DNA of 64,000 nucleotides from Intestinibacter sp964449895 (GCA_964449895.1 CAYVBY010000008.1:1-64000), one strand, 5' to 3'; positions 17,479 through 26,937 are shown, counted from the first letter of the stretch. The notes: a model not told the origin generated them from the sequence alone. Numbers and translations: made by a program.

Positions 17479-18947
17479 TACATAATGTCTCCTTGTGTAC
17501 TATAGTTTGGAGCTTCTTTAGTTATTGTTATGTCATGAGGATGACTTTCTTTTAAAGATGCTGCTGTTATTTTTACAAATTGTGCTTTTTCTTGTAATTC
17601 TTCTATAGTTAAAGCTCCACAATATCCCATACCAGCTCTTACTCCACCTATCATTTGGAATACTATATCTTCAGCTTTACCTTTGTAAGCAACCATACCT
17701 TCTACACCTTCTGGAACTAATTTCTTTTGTCCTTCTTGGAAGTATCTATCTTTTGAGCCATCTTCCATAGCAGCTATTGATCCCATACCTCTATAAGTTT
17801 TGTAAGATCTACCTCTATATAAAACTATTTCTCCTGGACTTTCTTCAGTTCCTGCAAACATAGATCCCATCATACATACGTTAGCACCAGCTGCTAAAGC
17901 TTTTACTACGTCTCCTGAATATTGGATTCCACCATCTGCTATTATTGGCACACCGTATTTTTTAGCTACTTCATAGCAGTCCATTACAGCTGTTATTTGA
18001 GGTACACCTATACCAGCAACTACTCTTGTTGTACATATAGATCCTGGTCCCATACCTATTTTTACACAGTCTGCACCAGCTTTTATTAAATCTTCACAAC
18101 CTTCAGCAGTGGCAACATTTCCTGCTATAACTGGAAGATCTGGGTAAGCAGCTTTTACTTTTTTAAGGGCATTTATTACATTTAATGTATGTCCGTGAGC
18201 ACTATCTAGTACAATTATGTCAACTTTAGCTTTGTAAAGAGCATCTACTCTTTCTAATAAATCATTAGTTATACCTACACCTGCACCACATAAAAGTCTA
18301 CCTTTTTTGTCTTTAGCAGAGTTTGGATATTGTATTTTCTTTTCGATATCTTTTATAGTTATTAATCCTTTTAAGTGACCTTCGTCATCTACTATTGGTA
18401 ATTTTTCTATTCTATGTTTACCTAATATATCTTTAGCTTCTTCTAAAGTTACACCTTCTTTTGCAGTTACTAAATGTTCTTTATTAGTCATAGCTTCTTC
18501 TATAAGTCTAGTCATATCTGTTTCAAATTTTATATCTCTGTTTGTGATTATTCCTATTAAAATGTTATCTTCATCTACTATTGGAACTCCTGATATTTTG
18601 TATTTAGCCATTATGTTATCTGCATCTTGAATTGTATGACCTTTTGATAAAGAGAATGGGTCTACGATTACTCCACTTTCACTTCTTTTTACTCTATCTA
18701 CTTCTGAAGCTTGCTCTTCTATTGACATGTTTTTATGAATGATTCCTATTCCACCTTGTCTAGCCATTGATATAGCCATTTTAGATTCTGTTACTGTATC
18801 CATACTCGCACTCATTAGTGGAATATTTAATTCAATATCTTTTGTTAATTTAGTTTTTGTATTGATTTGTGATGGTAATATTTCTGATTTTTGTGGTATT
18901 AATAATACATCATCAAAAGTTAATCCTTCTTTTACTATTTTTGCCAT
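17478..18947 (-). CDS. guaB: IMP dehydrogenase
   Basis: Oxidises IMP to XMP with NAD, the committing step to guanine nucleotides. 489 residues: the (beta/alpha)8 barrel is interrupted by two CBS domains (about residues 95-205), the catalytic loop is GMGPGSICTTRVVAGIGVP with the active-site Cys, and the GGVRAGMGYCG flap region is present. First gene of guaBA, starting behind AAGGGGTAG about 70 bases downstream of the riboswitch terminator. Confidence 0.98.
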   Translation of the reverse strand: MAKIVKEGLTFDDVLLIPQKSEILPSQINTKTKLTKDIELNIPLMSASMDTVTESKMAISMARQGGIGIIHKNMSIEEQASEVDRVKRSESGVIVDPFSLSKGHTIQDADNIMAKYKISGVPIVDEDNILIGIITNRDIKFETDMTRLIEEAMTNKEHLVTAKEGVTLEEAKDILGKHRIEKLPIVDDEGHLKGLITIKDIEKKIQYPNSAKDKKGRLLCGAGVGITNDLLERVDALYKAKVDIIVLDSAHGHTLNVINALKKVKAAYPDLPVIAGNVATAEGCEDLIKAGADCVKIGMGPGSICTTRVVAGIGVPQITAVMDCYEVAKKYGVPIIADGGIQYSGDVVKALAAGANVCMMGSMFAGTEESPGEIVLYRGRSYKTYRGMGSIAAMEDGSKDRYFQEGQKKLVPEGVEGMVAYKGKAEDIVFQMIGGVRAGMGYCGALTIEELQEKAQFVKITAASLKESHPHDITITKEAPNYSTQGDIM

Positions 18948-19013
18948 TTCGAACTACCCCTTCCATTATTAAATATTTTAAATGCCATATTTTACATATT
19001 ATTTTTTTGTAAA

Positions 19014-19058
19014 CAAAAAAACCTCTATAGTATTCTTGAAGTGAAATTACTATACAGG
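19014..19058 (-). terminator. riboswitch expression-platform terminator upstream of guaB
   Basis: On the minus strand CCTGTATAGTA pairs with TACTATAGAGG (one mismatch) and is followed by seven T. It lies between the purine aptamer and the guaB ribosome binding site, so guanine binding should promote termination here. Confidence 0.85.
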
Positions 19059-19145
19059 CCCTCAATACATCACGATTAGCTAACTTCCTGGGATTTATAT
19101 CAGCCAGAAAATTTACTTAAGATGTCTTGCAAGATATAATAATTC

Positions 19146-19216
19146 CACTCATAGTCTAGATATTTACGGTATCTAGGTAGAAACCCTCAGACCTTATTTC
19201 TGAATATATATGAGTG
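19146..19216 (-). ncRNA. guanine (purine) riboswitch aptamer
   Basis: 71 nt on the minus strand: P1 CACTCATA with TATGAGTG, P2 with loop AATAAGG, J2/3 GGTTTCTACC, P3 loop ACCGTAA, and J3/1 containing GACTATGAG. All invariant purine-aptamer segments are present. The specificity position in J3/1 (ACTATG) is C, which selects guanine over adenine. About 88 nt separate it from the terminator. The remainder of 18948-19296 is the leader and the promoter region. Confidence 0.95.
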
Positions 19217-19296
19217 TATTTATTAATTCTTATTTGCTCTATTTCTTCATTGATTGAGTACTAATTTATCAAAAATAATGAACATTGTCAATGATT

Positions 19297-19701
19297 TTAA
19301 AAAAATTTTTCGTTTATTATTGAGTTTATTTCATCGAAAACTTTTTTTATTGGTATATTTTCCTTGTTTGCCATTATTTTACAATATTCATATTCTGGTG
19401 TTACTTTAATTAATTTACCATTTAAGTATCCTAACTTTATTTGTATCTCTCCGTATTTTGTTTTTATTTTGTCAAAACTTCTATCCAGCATAGCTTTATT
19501 AAGCTTTTGATATCTTACTCCAAATGTAGAGGTTTCTTCTAGCAATAATTCTATAAATTTATTAAGTTCGCCTTCTTTACATAAAATACTTATTTTATAT
19601 GCAGGTCTATTTTTTTTCATGAATATACTCTCTGTATATACATCTAATGCTCCTTGAGATAATAATTTTTCATATAAGTAAGAATATATTTCTGAAGACA
19701 T
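19297..19701 (-). CDS. larC: LarC C-terminal segment (LarC2), read through a -1 frameshift
   Basis: C-terminal half of the nickel insertase LarC. The frame carries the characteristic ANIDDMSSEIYSYLYEKLL, then GALDVYTESIFMKKNRPAY. The first part (VYEISANIDD) lies upstream of the only ATG at 19701, so this part is normally made by continuing from LarC1 in the -1 frame rather than by initiating here. The -1 frame is open from the A-run at 19743-19751 to the stop at 19297. No ribosome binding site precedes the ATG. Confidence 0.85.
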   Translation of the reverse strand: MSSEIYSYLYEKLLSQGALDVYTESIFMKKNRPAYKISILCKEGELNKFIELLLEETSTFGVRYQKLNKAMLDRSFDKIKTKYGEIQIKLGYLNGKLIKVTPEYEYCKIMANKENIPIKKVFDEINSIINEKFF

Positions 19702-19730
19702 ATCATCTATATTAGCACTTATTTCATAGA

Positions 19731-20465
19731 CTATATTTTGCGTTTTTTTTTACCTATGAAGGTTCTAAGTATATTTGGAACTTCAAACTTTTTATATCCC
19801 ATTCCATATCCAATCTGAGTTGTTTCAAATTCAATCTCATCCACAAATTTATCACAAAGTACTTTTATTATTGCTGCACCTGTTGGAGTTGTACATTCTC
19901 CTTTAACTGTATTTAATTTTACAGGTACTCCTTTTAATATTTCCACTACCGCTGGTGCTGGAACAGGAATTAATCCATGTTGACATTTTACAAAACCAGA
20001 TCCAAGAGGTACATGACTTGCATATATCTTATCTACACATAATAAATCTATTAATATACAAGCTCCTACTATATCTACTATAGAATCTATTGCTCCTACC
20101 TCATGAAAATGAACTTTATCTATAGACATACCATGAACCTTTGCCTCAGCCTTTGCTACCTCCATAAATATTTTCTTTGCATTTTCTTTTACAGTATTGT
20201 TTAATGAGCTATTGTCTATTATTTCATATATATCTACTAAATTTCTATGAACATGCCCTTCTTGTATTATTACATTTACATTTGTACCCTTTATTCCATT
20301 TTCAAATTTATCTGTTATTTCTATTTGAAATTCATCATTTAAATTTAGCTTTTCTAATTCTTCTAAAAATACTTCCTTTGGAACGCCTACATCTAATAAT
20401 GTAGATAAAGTCATATCACCTGATATTCCGTTTATTATATCAAAATATAAAATTTTTTCTTCCAT
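19731..20465 (-). CDS. larC: LarC N-terminal segment (LarC1), nickel-pincer cofactor synthesis
   Basis: LarC inserts nickel, at the expense of CTP, into the pyridinium dithiocarboxylate pincer cofactor used by lactate racemase-type enzymes. Residues 1-244 hold the N-terminal domain: FDIINGISGDMTLSTLLDVG, EGHVHRNLVDI with HVH, KVHFHEVGAIDSIVDIVGA, PVPAPAVVEIL and the GECTTPTGAA motif. The 0-frame ends GKKKRKI just after nine consecutive A, a slippery site. It follows larB by 12 bases. No larA or larE is in the window, so the client enzyme is elsewhere or different. Confidence 0.92.
   Translation of the reverse strand: MEEKILYFDIINGISGDMTLSTLLDVGVPKEVFLEELEKLNLNDEFQIEITDKFENGIKGTNVNVIIQEGHVHRNLVDIYEIIDNSSLNNTVKENAKKIFMEVAKAEAKVHGMSIDKVHFHEVGAIDSIVDIVGACILIDLLCVDKIYASHVPLGSGFVKCQHGLIPVPAPAVVEILKGVPVKLNTVKGECTTPTGAAIIKVLCDKFVDEIEFETTQIGYGMGYKKFEVPNILRTFIGKKKRKI
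19743..19754 (-). other. larC: slippery sequence for a probable programmed -1 frameshift in larC
   Basis: On the minus strand the 0-frame reads GGT AAA AAA AAA CGC. Slipping back one base on AAA AAA gives Thr-Gln-Asn-Ile-Val-Tyr-Glu-Ile-Ser-Ala and joins the conserved LarC2 sequence. The -1 frame has a TAA overlapping the start of the run, so the shift must occur within it. Confidence 0.75.
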
Positions 20466-20477
20466 AATATCTCACCC

Positions 20478-21221
20478 TTATTTTAATTTATTTATAGTCG
20501 CCGCTAAATATCCTGCTCCAAAACCGTTATCTATATTTACTACAGATATTCCTGATGCACAGCTATTTAACATTGCAAGCAAAGCTGTAAGTCCATTAAA
20601 ACTTGTTCCATAACCTACTGATGTTGGAACTGCAATTACAGGTACATCTACCATACCTCCAACTACACTTGGAAGAGCTCCTTCCATACCTGCTACTGCT
20701 ACTATTACTCTAGCTTGTTCTATAAGATGTCTTTTACTTAATAATCTATGTATTCCTGCCACACCTACATCATAAATTCTCTCTACATCATTTCCTAAAA
20801 ATTTTGCTGTATAATATGCCTCATCAGCTACAGCTATATCAGATGTACCTGCTGCAAGAATAGCTATTGTTCCTTTTCCTATATTTTTAATTTCATGATT
20901 TTTTATCATAAGTACTCTTGATAATTCATCATACTCTACATTATTATATATTTGTTTTAATTTTTCTGCAGTCTCTTTTCTACATCTTGTTCCTAATACA
21001 TTACTTTGCTTTTTAAGTAATACATCAACTATTCCTATTATATGCTCATCTGTTTTTCCTTCACAATAAATCACTTCTGGAAATCCATTTCTAAGTTCTC
21101 TATGATGGTCTATATTGGCATATCCTAAATCTTCATAAGGTAGATCTTTTAATTTATTTACTGCTGTATCTATATCTATTTCGTCTTTTTTTACAGCTTC
21201 TAATAACTCTCTTACATCCAT
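20478..21221 (-). CDS. larB: LarB, nicotinate adenine dinucleotide carboxylase/hydrolase
   Basis: LarB carboxylates and hydrolyses NaAD to start pincer-cofactor synthesis; it is an AIR carboxylase (PurE) relative. 247 residues with HRELRNGFPEVIYCEGKTD, the glycine-rich AAGTSDIAVADEA, GVAGIHRL, and VAGMEGALPSVVGG followed by PTSVGYGTSF. Members are about 250 residues, so it is complete. It is 12 bases upstream of larC and shares its transcript. Confidence 0.93.
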   Translation of the reverse strand: MDVRELLEAVKKDEIDIDTAVNKLKDLPYEDLGYANIDHHRELRNGFPEVIYCEGKTDEHIIGIVDVLLKKQSNVLGTRCRKETAEKLKQIYNNVEYDELSRVLMIKNHEIKNIGKGTIAILAAGTSDIAVADEAYYTAKFLGNDVERIYDVGVAGIHRLLSKRHLIEQARVIVAVAGMEGALPSVVGGMVDVPVIAVPTSVGYGTSFNGLTALLAMLNSCASGISVVNIDNGFGAGYLAATINKLK

Positions 21222-21407
21222 ATTTTTAGTGCCCTTTCAATTTAATTAAATCTATAGTTGCAATTTTATATTTATAATTGTTATATCTATATTTATAGAT
21301 TATAACTCTTTATTATAAAAAATTGAATATTCTTTTAGACACTGTCTATCTATTATATTTATCAGATTTATGCTATATTTATTAAAAATATAAAATAAAA
21401 TGGCATC

Positions 21408-21440
21408 AAAAAAGCTATCTTATGGTAAGATAGCTTTTTT
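21408..21440 (-). terminator. terminator of groESL (symmetrical, may act on both strands)
   Basis: AAAAAAGCTATCTTA and TAAGATAGCTTTTTT arms with a 3-base loop. Confidence 0.85.
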
Positions 21441-21485
21441 ATTTCAAGTCGATTTATAATTTTTATTATTGTTATTTAGATGATA

Positions 21486-23111
21486 TTACATCATTCCTGG
21501 CATTCCGCCACCTACTGCTGCAGCTGCATCTTCTTTTTCAGGTATTTCACCTACTGCTGCTTCAGTTGTTAGGAATACACTTGCTATTGATGAAGAATTT
21601 TGTAAAGCAGTTCTAGTTACTTTAGTTGGGTCTACTATACCAGCTTCTATCATGTTTACATATTCTTCTTTGTATGCATCAAATCCAACTTCTGGATCTG
21701 CATTCATAACATTTTGCACTATTACAGCACCTTCAAGACCAGCATTTATAGCTATTTGTCTTAGTGGTTCTTCTAATGCTTTTCTTATTATTTTAGCTCC
21801 TATAGCAACTTCACCGTCTAATTCAGCTATTAATTTATCTACTGCTGGTATAACACTTACAAGTGCAGTACCTCCACCAGCTACTATACCTTCTTCAACA
21901 GCAGCTTTAGTTGCATTTAAAGCATCTTCTATTCTTAATTTCTTTTCTTTCATTTCAACTTCTGTAGCTGCACCAACTTTAACTACTGCAACTCCACCAG
22001 CTAATTTAGCTAATCTTTCCATTAATTTTTCTCTATCAAAGTCAGATTTAGTTGCTTCAGCTACATTTCTTATTTGATTGATTCTGTTTTCTATGTTAGC
22101 TTTTTCTCCAGCTCCATCTACTATTGTAGTGCTGTCTTTAGTTACTTTTACAGAACCAGCTCTACCTAACATACTTAAGTCAGCATCTTTTAATTCATAA
22201 CCAACTTCTGAAGATATTACTGTACCACCAGTAAGTATTGCTATATCTTCTAACATTTGTTTTCTTCTATCACCAAATCCTGGAGCTTTAACAGCTACAA
22301 CATTGAAAGTTCCTCTTAATTTATTAACTACTAATGTAGATAAAGCTTCACCATCAACATCTTCAGCTATTATTAATAATTGTTTTCCAGTTTTAACTAA
22401 TTGTTCTAATAAAGGAAGTATTTCTTTTATGTTAGATATTTTTCTATCTGTTATTAATATGAAAGGATCATTTAAAACAGCTTCCATTTTATCTACATCT
22501 GTTACCATGTATGCAGATATAAATCCTCTATCAAATTGCATACCTTCAACTGTATCTAATTCAGTTTTCATAGTTTTAGATTCTTCAACAGTTATAACAC
22601 CGTCTCTTCCTACTACTTTCATAGCTTCAGCTATTAATCTACCTATTTCTTCATCTCCTGAAGATACAGCACCAACTTGAGCTATAGCTTCTTCAGTTTC
22701 AACTGTTCTAGATTGATTTTTTAATTCTTCAACAGCTACTTCTACTGCTTTAGCTATACCTTTTCTTATTAATATTGGGTTAGCACCTGCAGTTACATTT
22801 TTAAGACCTTCTCTTATGATTGCTTGAGCTAAAACTGTTGCAGTAGTTGTTCCATCACCAGCTACATCGTTAGTTTTAGTTGCAACTTGTTTAACAAGTT
22901 GAGCACCCATATTTTCAAATCTATCTTCTAATTCTATTTCTTTAGCTATAGTTACACCGTCATTTGTTATTAGTGGAACACCATACATTTTATCAAGTAT
23001 AACATTTCTACCTTTTGGTCCTATTGTAACTTTAACTGTATCAGCTAATTTATTAACTCCTCTTTCTATAGCACTTCTAGCGTCTTCTGCAAATTTAATT
23101 TCTTTTGGCAT
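21486..23111 (-). CDS. groL: chaperonin GroEL
   Basis: Hsp60 chaperonin that folds proteins in a double heptameric ring with GroES. 541 residues, complete: starts MPKEIKFAEDARSAIERGV, has the ATP-site VAGDGTTTATVLAQAI, the apical-domain segment LLIIAEDVDGEAL, ALNATKAAVEEGIVAGGGTA, and the GGGMPGMM tail. It is 22 bases downstream of groS and shares its CIRCE-controlled promoter. Confidence 0.99.
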   Translation of the reverse strand: MPKEIKFAEDARSAIERGVNKLADTVKVTIGPKGRNVILDKMYGVPLITNDGVTIAKEIELEDRFENMGAQLVKQVATKTNDVAGDGTTTATVLAQAIIREGLKNVTAGANPILIRKGIAKAVEVAVEELKNQSRTVETEEAIAQVGAVSSGDEEIGRLIAEAMKVVGRDGVITVEESKTMKTELDTVEGMQFDRGFISAYMVTDVDKMEAVLNDPFILITDRKISNIKEILPLLEQLVKTGKQLLIIAEDVDGEALSTLVVNKLRGTFNVVAVKAPGFGDRRKQMLEDIAILTGGTVISSEVGYELKDADLSMLGRAGSVKVTKDSTTIVDGAGEKANIENRINQIRNVAEATKSDFDREKLMERLAKLAGGVAVVKVGAATEVEMKEKKLRIEDALNATKAAVEEGIVAGGGTALVSVIPAVDKLIAELDGEVAIGAKIIRKALEEPLRQIAINAGLEGAVIVQNVMNADPEVGFDAYKEEYVNMIEAGIVDPTKVTRTALQNSSSIASVFLTTEAAVGEIPEKEDAAAAVGGGMPGMM

Positions 23112-23133
23112 TTTAAATCACCCTCCTATAATA

Positions 23134-23421
23134 TTATAATTCTACTACTGCTAATATATCGCTTTGTCTTAATATTATGTATTCTTCTCCATCTGCTTTT
23201 ATTTCGTGTCCAGCGAATTTAGAGAATATAACTTTATCTCCAACTTTAAGTTCCATTTTTACTTCATTTCCATCTACTACTCCACCTGGTCCTACTTCTA
23301 CAACTTCAGCCATTTGTGGTTGTTCTTTAGCTGCTCCTGGTAAAACTATACCGCTTGCAGTTTTTTCTTCAGCTTCAAATTTTTTGATTACAACTCTGTC
23401 TGCTAATGGTCTTATTTTCAT
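23134..23421 (-). CDS. groS: co-chaperonin GroES
   Basis: 95-residue heptameric cap of GroEL: MKIRPLADRVVIKKFEAEEKTASGIVLP is the typical start (quoted in part: LADRVVIKKFEAEEKTASG) and contains the mobile loop. The end region is VIFSKFAGHEIKADGEEYII. First gene of the operon, downstream of the CIRCE operator. Confidence 0.98.
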   Translation of the reverse strand: MKIRPLADRVVIKKFEAEEKTASGIVLPGAAKEQPQMAEVVEVGPGGVVDGNEVKMELKVGDKVIFSKFAGHEIKADGEEYIILRQSDILAVVEL

Positions 23422-23482
23422 GTCCCATTCCTCCTAATTAATATAAAAAGTTTTTCTATATAGAATTTTAAATTTTACTTTT

Positions 23483-23509
23483 TTATCACTCTATCATTAA
23501 GAGTGCTAA
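23483..23509 (-). promoter_or_regulatory. CIRCE operator (HrcA site) upstream of groES
   Basis: On the minus strand TTAGCACTC, nine bases, then GAGTGATAA. This is the consensus inverted repeat with a single mismatch in the second arm (A for C). Confidence 0.95.
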
Positions 23510-23610
23510 CAATTATTATAATATACTATCTGCCAAAATTTTTCAATATATTATTGAATTTTTTTGCTTTTCGTACAAATAAACTTCTATTATTTAATAT
23601 ATTCTGTTAT

Positions 23611-24486
23611 TTATCTTCCTATTCCTAATTCTCTAGCATAGTAAAATAGATATTGCTGTGCAAATCCTGATAGCTCTCCGAATTTTTCTATTCCAAATTT
23701 TCTAATTTTAGTTAAGCTTAAATCTTCAGCTACATAAAATTCTTGCATAACTCTTTTTACCCATACATCTACTGGAAATGTATCGTATTTTTGCATACCG
23801 AATAAAGCTATACAATCCCCAACTTTTGGCCCTACACCATTAAACTTAAGAAGCTCTTTTAGACAGTCTTCTGTGGATAACTTTCTGTAATCTAATACAT
23901 TTATACCTTCATCATTTACAATTTGAGTAGTTGATTTTATGTATTTATCCCTAAATCCTGTAGAACAAGCTCTTATTTCTTCTTGTGAAGCTTTGTTTAG
24001 CTGTTCTGGAGTAGGAAAAGCATAGTAGTCTTGTCCATTATACTCACCTATATATATTCCAAAATTTTTAGATAAGTTGTTTATAGCTCTTTGTATCATA
24101 GGAATTCTATTGTTAGAAGATATAATAAAAGAAATCAACATCTCCCAGCTATCTTGCTTTAATATTCTTATACCTTCTCCAAACTCTGTAGCCTTTTCTA
24201 AGTATTCATCCATTACTTTTAATTTATCAATTATTTCTTTATAATCATTTCCCAAATCGAAATAATCATACCATATATTTTCAAAATCTTCTTTTGTAGT
24301 ATTATCTAAATAAATTTTATTATTAATTTTTTTTACATTTATAACTCTGCCCATAGCTACACCTGTATATGAATTGTCTTCTTGTTTAATCCATCTGAAA
24401 CATTGTCCACATTCAAATATATGCTTTGGATCGAAATTTTCTACATCTTCTAATATTAATTTATTTCCTTCTTGTGTAACTTTCAT
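23611..24486 (-). CDS. 8-oxoguanine DNA glycosylase, OGG1 type
   Basis: Base-excision repair enzyme of 291 residues. An OGG_N domain (about 1-110, with FECGQCFRW) precedes a helix-hairpin-helix-GPD domain. The motif LLKFNGVGPKVGDCIALFG carries the catalytic Lys221, and FPVDVWVKR carries the catalytic Asp240. Both match the human OGG1 Lys/Asp pair in context (VGTKVADC, PVDVH). The Cys ladder of MutY/Nth is absent. Monocistronic. Confidence 0.9.
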   Translation of the reverse strand: MKVTQEGNKLILEDVENFDPKHIFECGQCFRWIKQEDNSYTGVAMGRVINVKKINNKIYLDNTTKEDFENIWYDYFDLGNDYKEIIDKLKVMDEYLEKATEFGEGIRILKQDSWEMLISFIISSNNRIPMIQRAINNLSKNFGIYIGEYNGQDYYAFPTPEQLNKASQEEIRACSTGFRDKYIKSTTQIVNDEGINVLDYRKLSTEDCLKELLKFNGVGPKVGDCIALFGMQKYDTFPVDVWVKRVMQEFYVAEDLSLTKIRKFGIEKFGELSGFAQQYLFYYARELGIGR

Positions 24487-24554
24487 TATTATATATTTTC
24501 TCCTTAAAAGTTTTAACTAATATTTTTATAACCATATTCCTATATATTATACTA

Positions 24555-24588
24555 TAAAAAAACCTACTTCATTTACAAAAGTAGGTTT
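24555..24588 (-). terminator. terminator of the nucleoside transporter gene
   Basis: AACCTACTT and AAGTAGGTT arms with a 9-base loop, then a T run on the minus strand. Confidence 0.85.
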
Positions 24589-24643
24589 AAAAAGTTTATA
24601 TTCTAATATTTTAAAAAAAGTCTATATGAAATAATTTTATTTA

Positions 24644-25846
24644 TTAAAATCCAATAATTATCCCTACAATCATTGAACTTAAAACACTTACTGCAAATCC
24701 ACCTATCATGGCTTTAAATGCTAATTTAGCAAGAACATTTCTTTTTTCTGGACATAGTGCAGCTATTCCTGATATACAAATTCCCATACTTGATATATTA
24801 GCAAATCCACAAAGTGAAATAGCCATTACTAATCCCGTTCTATAATCTAATGAATTTATTATTTGACCTAAAGACTGGAATGCAACAAATTCATTTAATA
24901 CTAATTTTTCTCCTAATAATTGTCCTGCTGTAAGAATATCTCCACCCTCAAGTCCCATCAAAAATCCAAGAGGTGAAAATATATAAGAAAATATTTGTTG
25001 TAATGTAATGCCAAATATTCCTAAAAATCCATTAATTAAAGCAACTATTCCTATTATTGCTATTAATGATGCTCCTATACCTAATACACTTTGAAGACCG
25101 TTAGTAGCACCTTCTGCTATAGCACTTATAAGATTTTGATTACCTGCTTTGTTATCTATACTTACATTATCAATTACTTTTGATTGATCAACTTCTGGTA
25201 ATAATACTTTTGAGATTGCTATACTTCCAAATGGAACTAATGCACTTGCTATTAGAATATACTCCATAGGTATTCCAAGTCCAACATATCCACCTATAAT
25301 TGTAGCGGACATACTACCCATTCCTGATATCAAAACTACCATTATTTCACTTTCTGTCATTGACATTAGATATTTGCTGACTAATATTGGACTTTCTGTT
25401 TGTCCTAAGAACATATTGGCAACTGCTACGAAACTTTCAACTTTACTTGTTCCTAATATTTTGCCTACAGCTGTACCTATTATTCTAACTACAAAGCCTA
25501 ATACTCCTAAATAATATAAAGCTGATATTAATGCTGATATAAATATGATATTTCCTAATACTTGTATTCCGAATATAGATCCTGTTGGTGCTCCAGAATC
25601 TGCAAGACTTCCAAATATGAAGCTAATGCCTTCCATACCGTAATTTAGTACATTAGTTACACCTTCTGATATTTTTTCAACTGCTAATCTTCCTAAAGGA
25701 AATTTTACTAATATAAATGCTATAAAAAATTGAAGTGCTATTGCTTTTAGAACTGTTTTGTATGGTATATCTTTCTTACTCGTTGATAATAAATACATAA
25801 TCGCTATAACAACCACGATTCCTAATAAGTTTATTAATATTTTCAT
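24644..25846 (-). CDS. concentrative nucleoside transporter (CNT/NupC family)
   Basis: 400-residue inner-membrane nucleoside/cation symporter. The Nucleos_tra2 core is visible: GLQSVLGIGASLIAIIG-like region, LGEKLVLNEFVAF (the signature with the conserved Asn-Glu) and the end segment SLCGFANISSMGICISG. A gate-domain helix contains MFLGQTESPILV. Monocistronic, with its own sigma-A promoter about 290 bases upstream, giving a long leader in which I see no known riboswitch. Confidence 0.92.
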   Translation of the reverse strand: MKILINLLGIVVVIAIMYLLSTSKKDIPYKTVLKAIALQFFIAFILVKFPLGRLAVEKISEGVTNVLNYGMEGISFIFGSLADSGAPTGSIFGIQVLGNIIFISALISALYYLGVLGFVVRIIGTAVGKILGTSKVESFVAVANMFLGQTESPILVSKYLMSMTESEIMVVLISGMGSMSATIIGGYVGLGIPMEYILIASALVPFGSIAISKVLLPEVDQSKVIDNVSIDNKAGNQNLISAIAEGATNGLQSVLGIGASLIAIIGIVALINGFLGIFGITLQQIFSYIFSPLGFLMGLEGGDILTAGQLLGEKLVLNEFVAFQSLGQIINSLDYRTGLVMAISLCGFANISSMGICISGIAALCPEKRNVLAKLAFKAMIGGFAVSVLSSMIVGIIIGF

Positions 25847-26130
25847 GATGTCTTAAATTTCTCCTTTTTGTTTTTTGCAAATTACTTATTGAGGTTTTAA
25901 TCTTTGTGTTAAGTCCAACTATTGTAAAAGTTTTTATTGCGTAACTTATTAAAATATAATTTAGTAAGTATTATATTTATTATATCCATTACATAAACTA
26001 TAATTATAATTTTGAAAATTTATTTTAATAATTTTAGACCTCCTATTCAAAAATCAATATATAATTATAATTTTCATAAATCATATATGTATTACTTATC
26101 TAAAAACTCATCTAGTTGTCTGTAAATAAA

Positions 26131-26160
26131 ATTTTAACACCGAAATTTATACATTGTCAA
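26131..26160 (-). promoter_or_regulatory. sigma-A promoter of the nucleoside transporter
   Basis: Minus strand TTGACA at 26160-26155, an 18-base spacer, then TAAAAT at 26136-26131. Confidence 0.65.
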
Positions 26161-26271
26161 TTATTAAGTATTTTTAATAAACTATTGTAAATATTTACTA
26201 AATATTTTTTATTCATTTATAAAAACAAAATTAAATTTAGTATTAATAAATAATATGAAATTTAATCCACT

Positions 26272-26321
26272 AAAAAAAGATATAGAATATAGTAGTATTT
26301 TATACTACCTATTCTATATCT
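26272..26321 (-). terminator. terminator of the pyr operon
   Basis: Long stem of AGATATAGAATA and AGTAGTAT pairing with ATACTAC and TATTCTATATCT, followed by seven T on the minus strand. Confidence 0.85.
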
Positions 26322-26352
26322 ATCTTTAATTACATGTTTTTTATATTTTAAA

Positions 26353-26937
26353 TTACATTCCTATTTCTTTAAATTCTCTACTACCTGGTTTAACAAGTTC
26401 TATTTTTCCTTCTTTGCATAAAGGACAGTTTTCAGCATCATGAACTTGTATGTCTAATTTTATAGCACTATATATTGGCATTCCTATTGGAGCACTAGTT
26501 CTATCTGCTATACAAGCAACACCTATAACTTCTCCACCTAATTCTTCTAATGCTTTTTTAGTTTCTAAAGTTGATTTACCAGTTGTAACAACATCTTCTG
26601 ATATTATTATTTTAGCTCCTGGTTTAACTTCAAAACCTCTTCTAAGTTGCATTACTCCGTCTTTTCTTTCTGTAAATACTGCTTCTTTGTTTAGTTGTCT
26701 TCCTAATTCATAAGAAACTATTACTCCACCCATAGCTGGTCCAACTACTAAATCTATATCTAAGTCTTTTATTTGATCAACAACTGTACTTAATACTTGT
26801 GCAGCATATTCTGGGAATCTTAAAACTTTCGCACATTGTACATATTTGTTACTGTGTTTTCCTGAAGATAATAAGAAATGTCCTTCTAATAATGCATCAC
26901 TTTTCTTTAATATTTCTACTACGTCTATGTTATTCAT
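26353..26937 (-). CDS. pyrE: orotate phosphoribosyltransferase
   Basis: Makes OMP from orotate and PRPP. 194 residues with the PRPP motif IIISEDVVTTGKSTLE, the N-terminal LSSGKHSNKYVQCAKVLRFP and VVGPAMGGVIVSYELGRQL. A C-terminal extension has CPLCKEGKIEL. Last gene of pyrBKDE, separated from pyrD by about 90 bases. Confidence 0.96.
   Translation of the reverse strand: MNNIDVVEILKKSDALLEGHFLLSSGKHSNKYVQCAKVLRFPEYAAQVLSTVVDQIKDLDIDLVVGPAMGGVIVSYELGRQLNKEAVFTERKDGVMQLRRGFEVKPGAKIIISEDVVTTGKSTLETKKALEELGGEVIGVACIADRTSAPIGMPIYSAIKLDIQVHDAENCPLCKEGKIELVKPGSREFKEIGM

Larger units (their letters stand above)
25847..26352 (-). other. long leader of the nucleoside transporter and pyrE downstream region
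   Basis: 506 bases without a gene. From the gene outward it contains AAAAGGAG (ribosome binding site), about 270 bases of AT-rich leader with a repeated ATAATTATAATTTT and an isolated AGGAGG without a start codon, the promoter at 26131-26160, and the pyrE terminator. Confidence 0.5.

Noticed and set aside
21652..22680. Long plus-strand ORFs opposite groL
   Set aside because: Ser/Thr/Pro-rich shadows caused by the strongly biased codons of a highly expressed gene; no ribosome binding site.
25847..26130. Riboswitch in the long leader of the nucleoside transporter
   Set aside because: No purine, preQ1 or other known aptamer signature; only AT-rich direct repeats.
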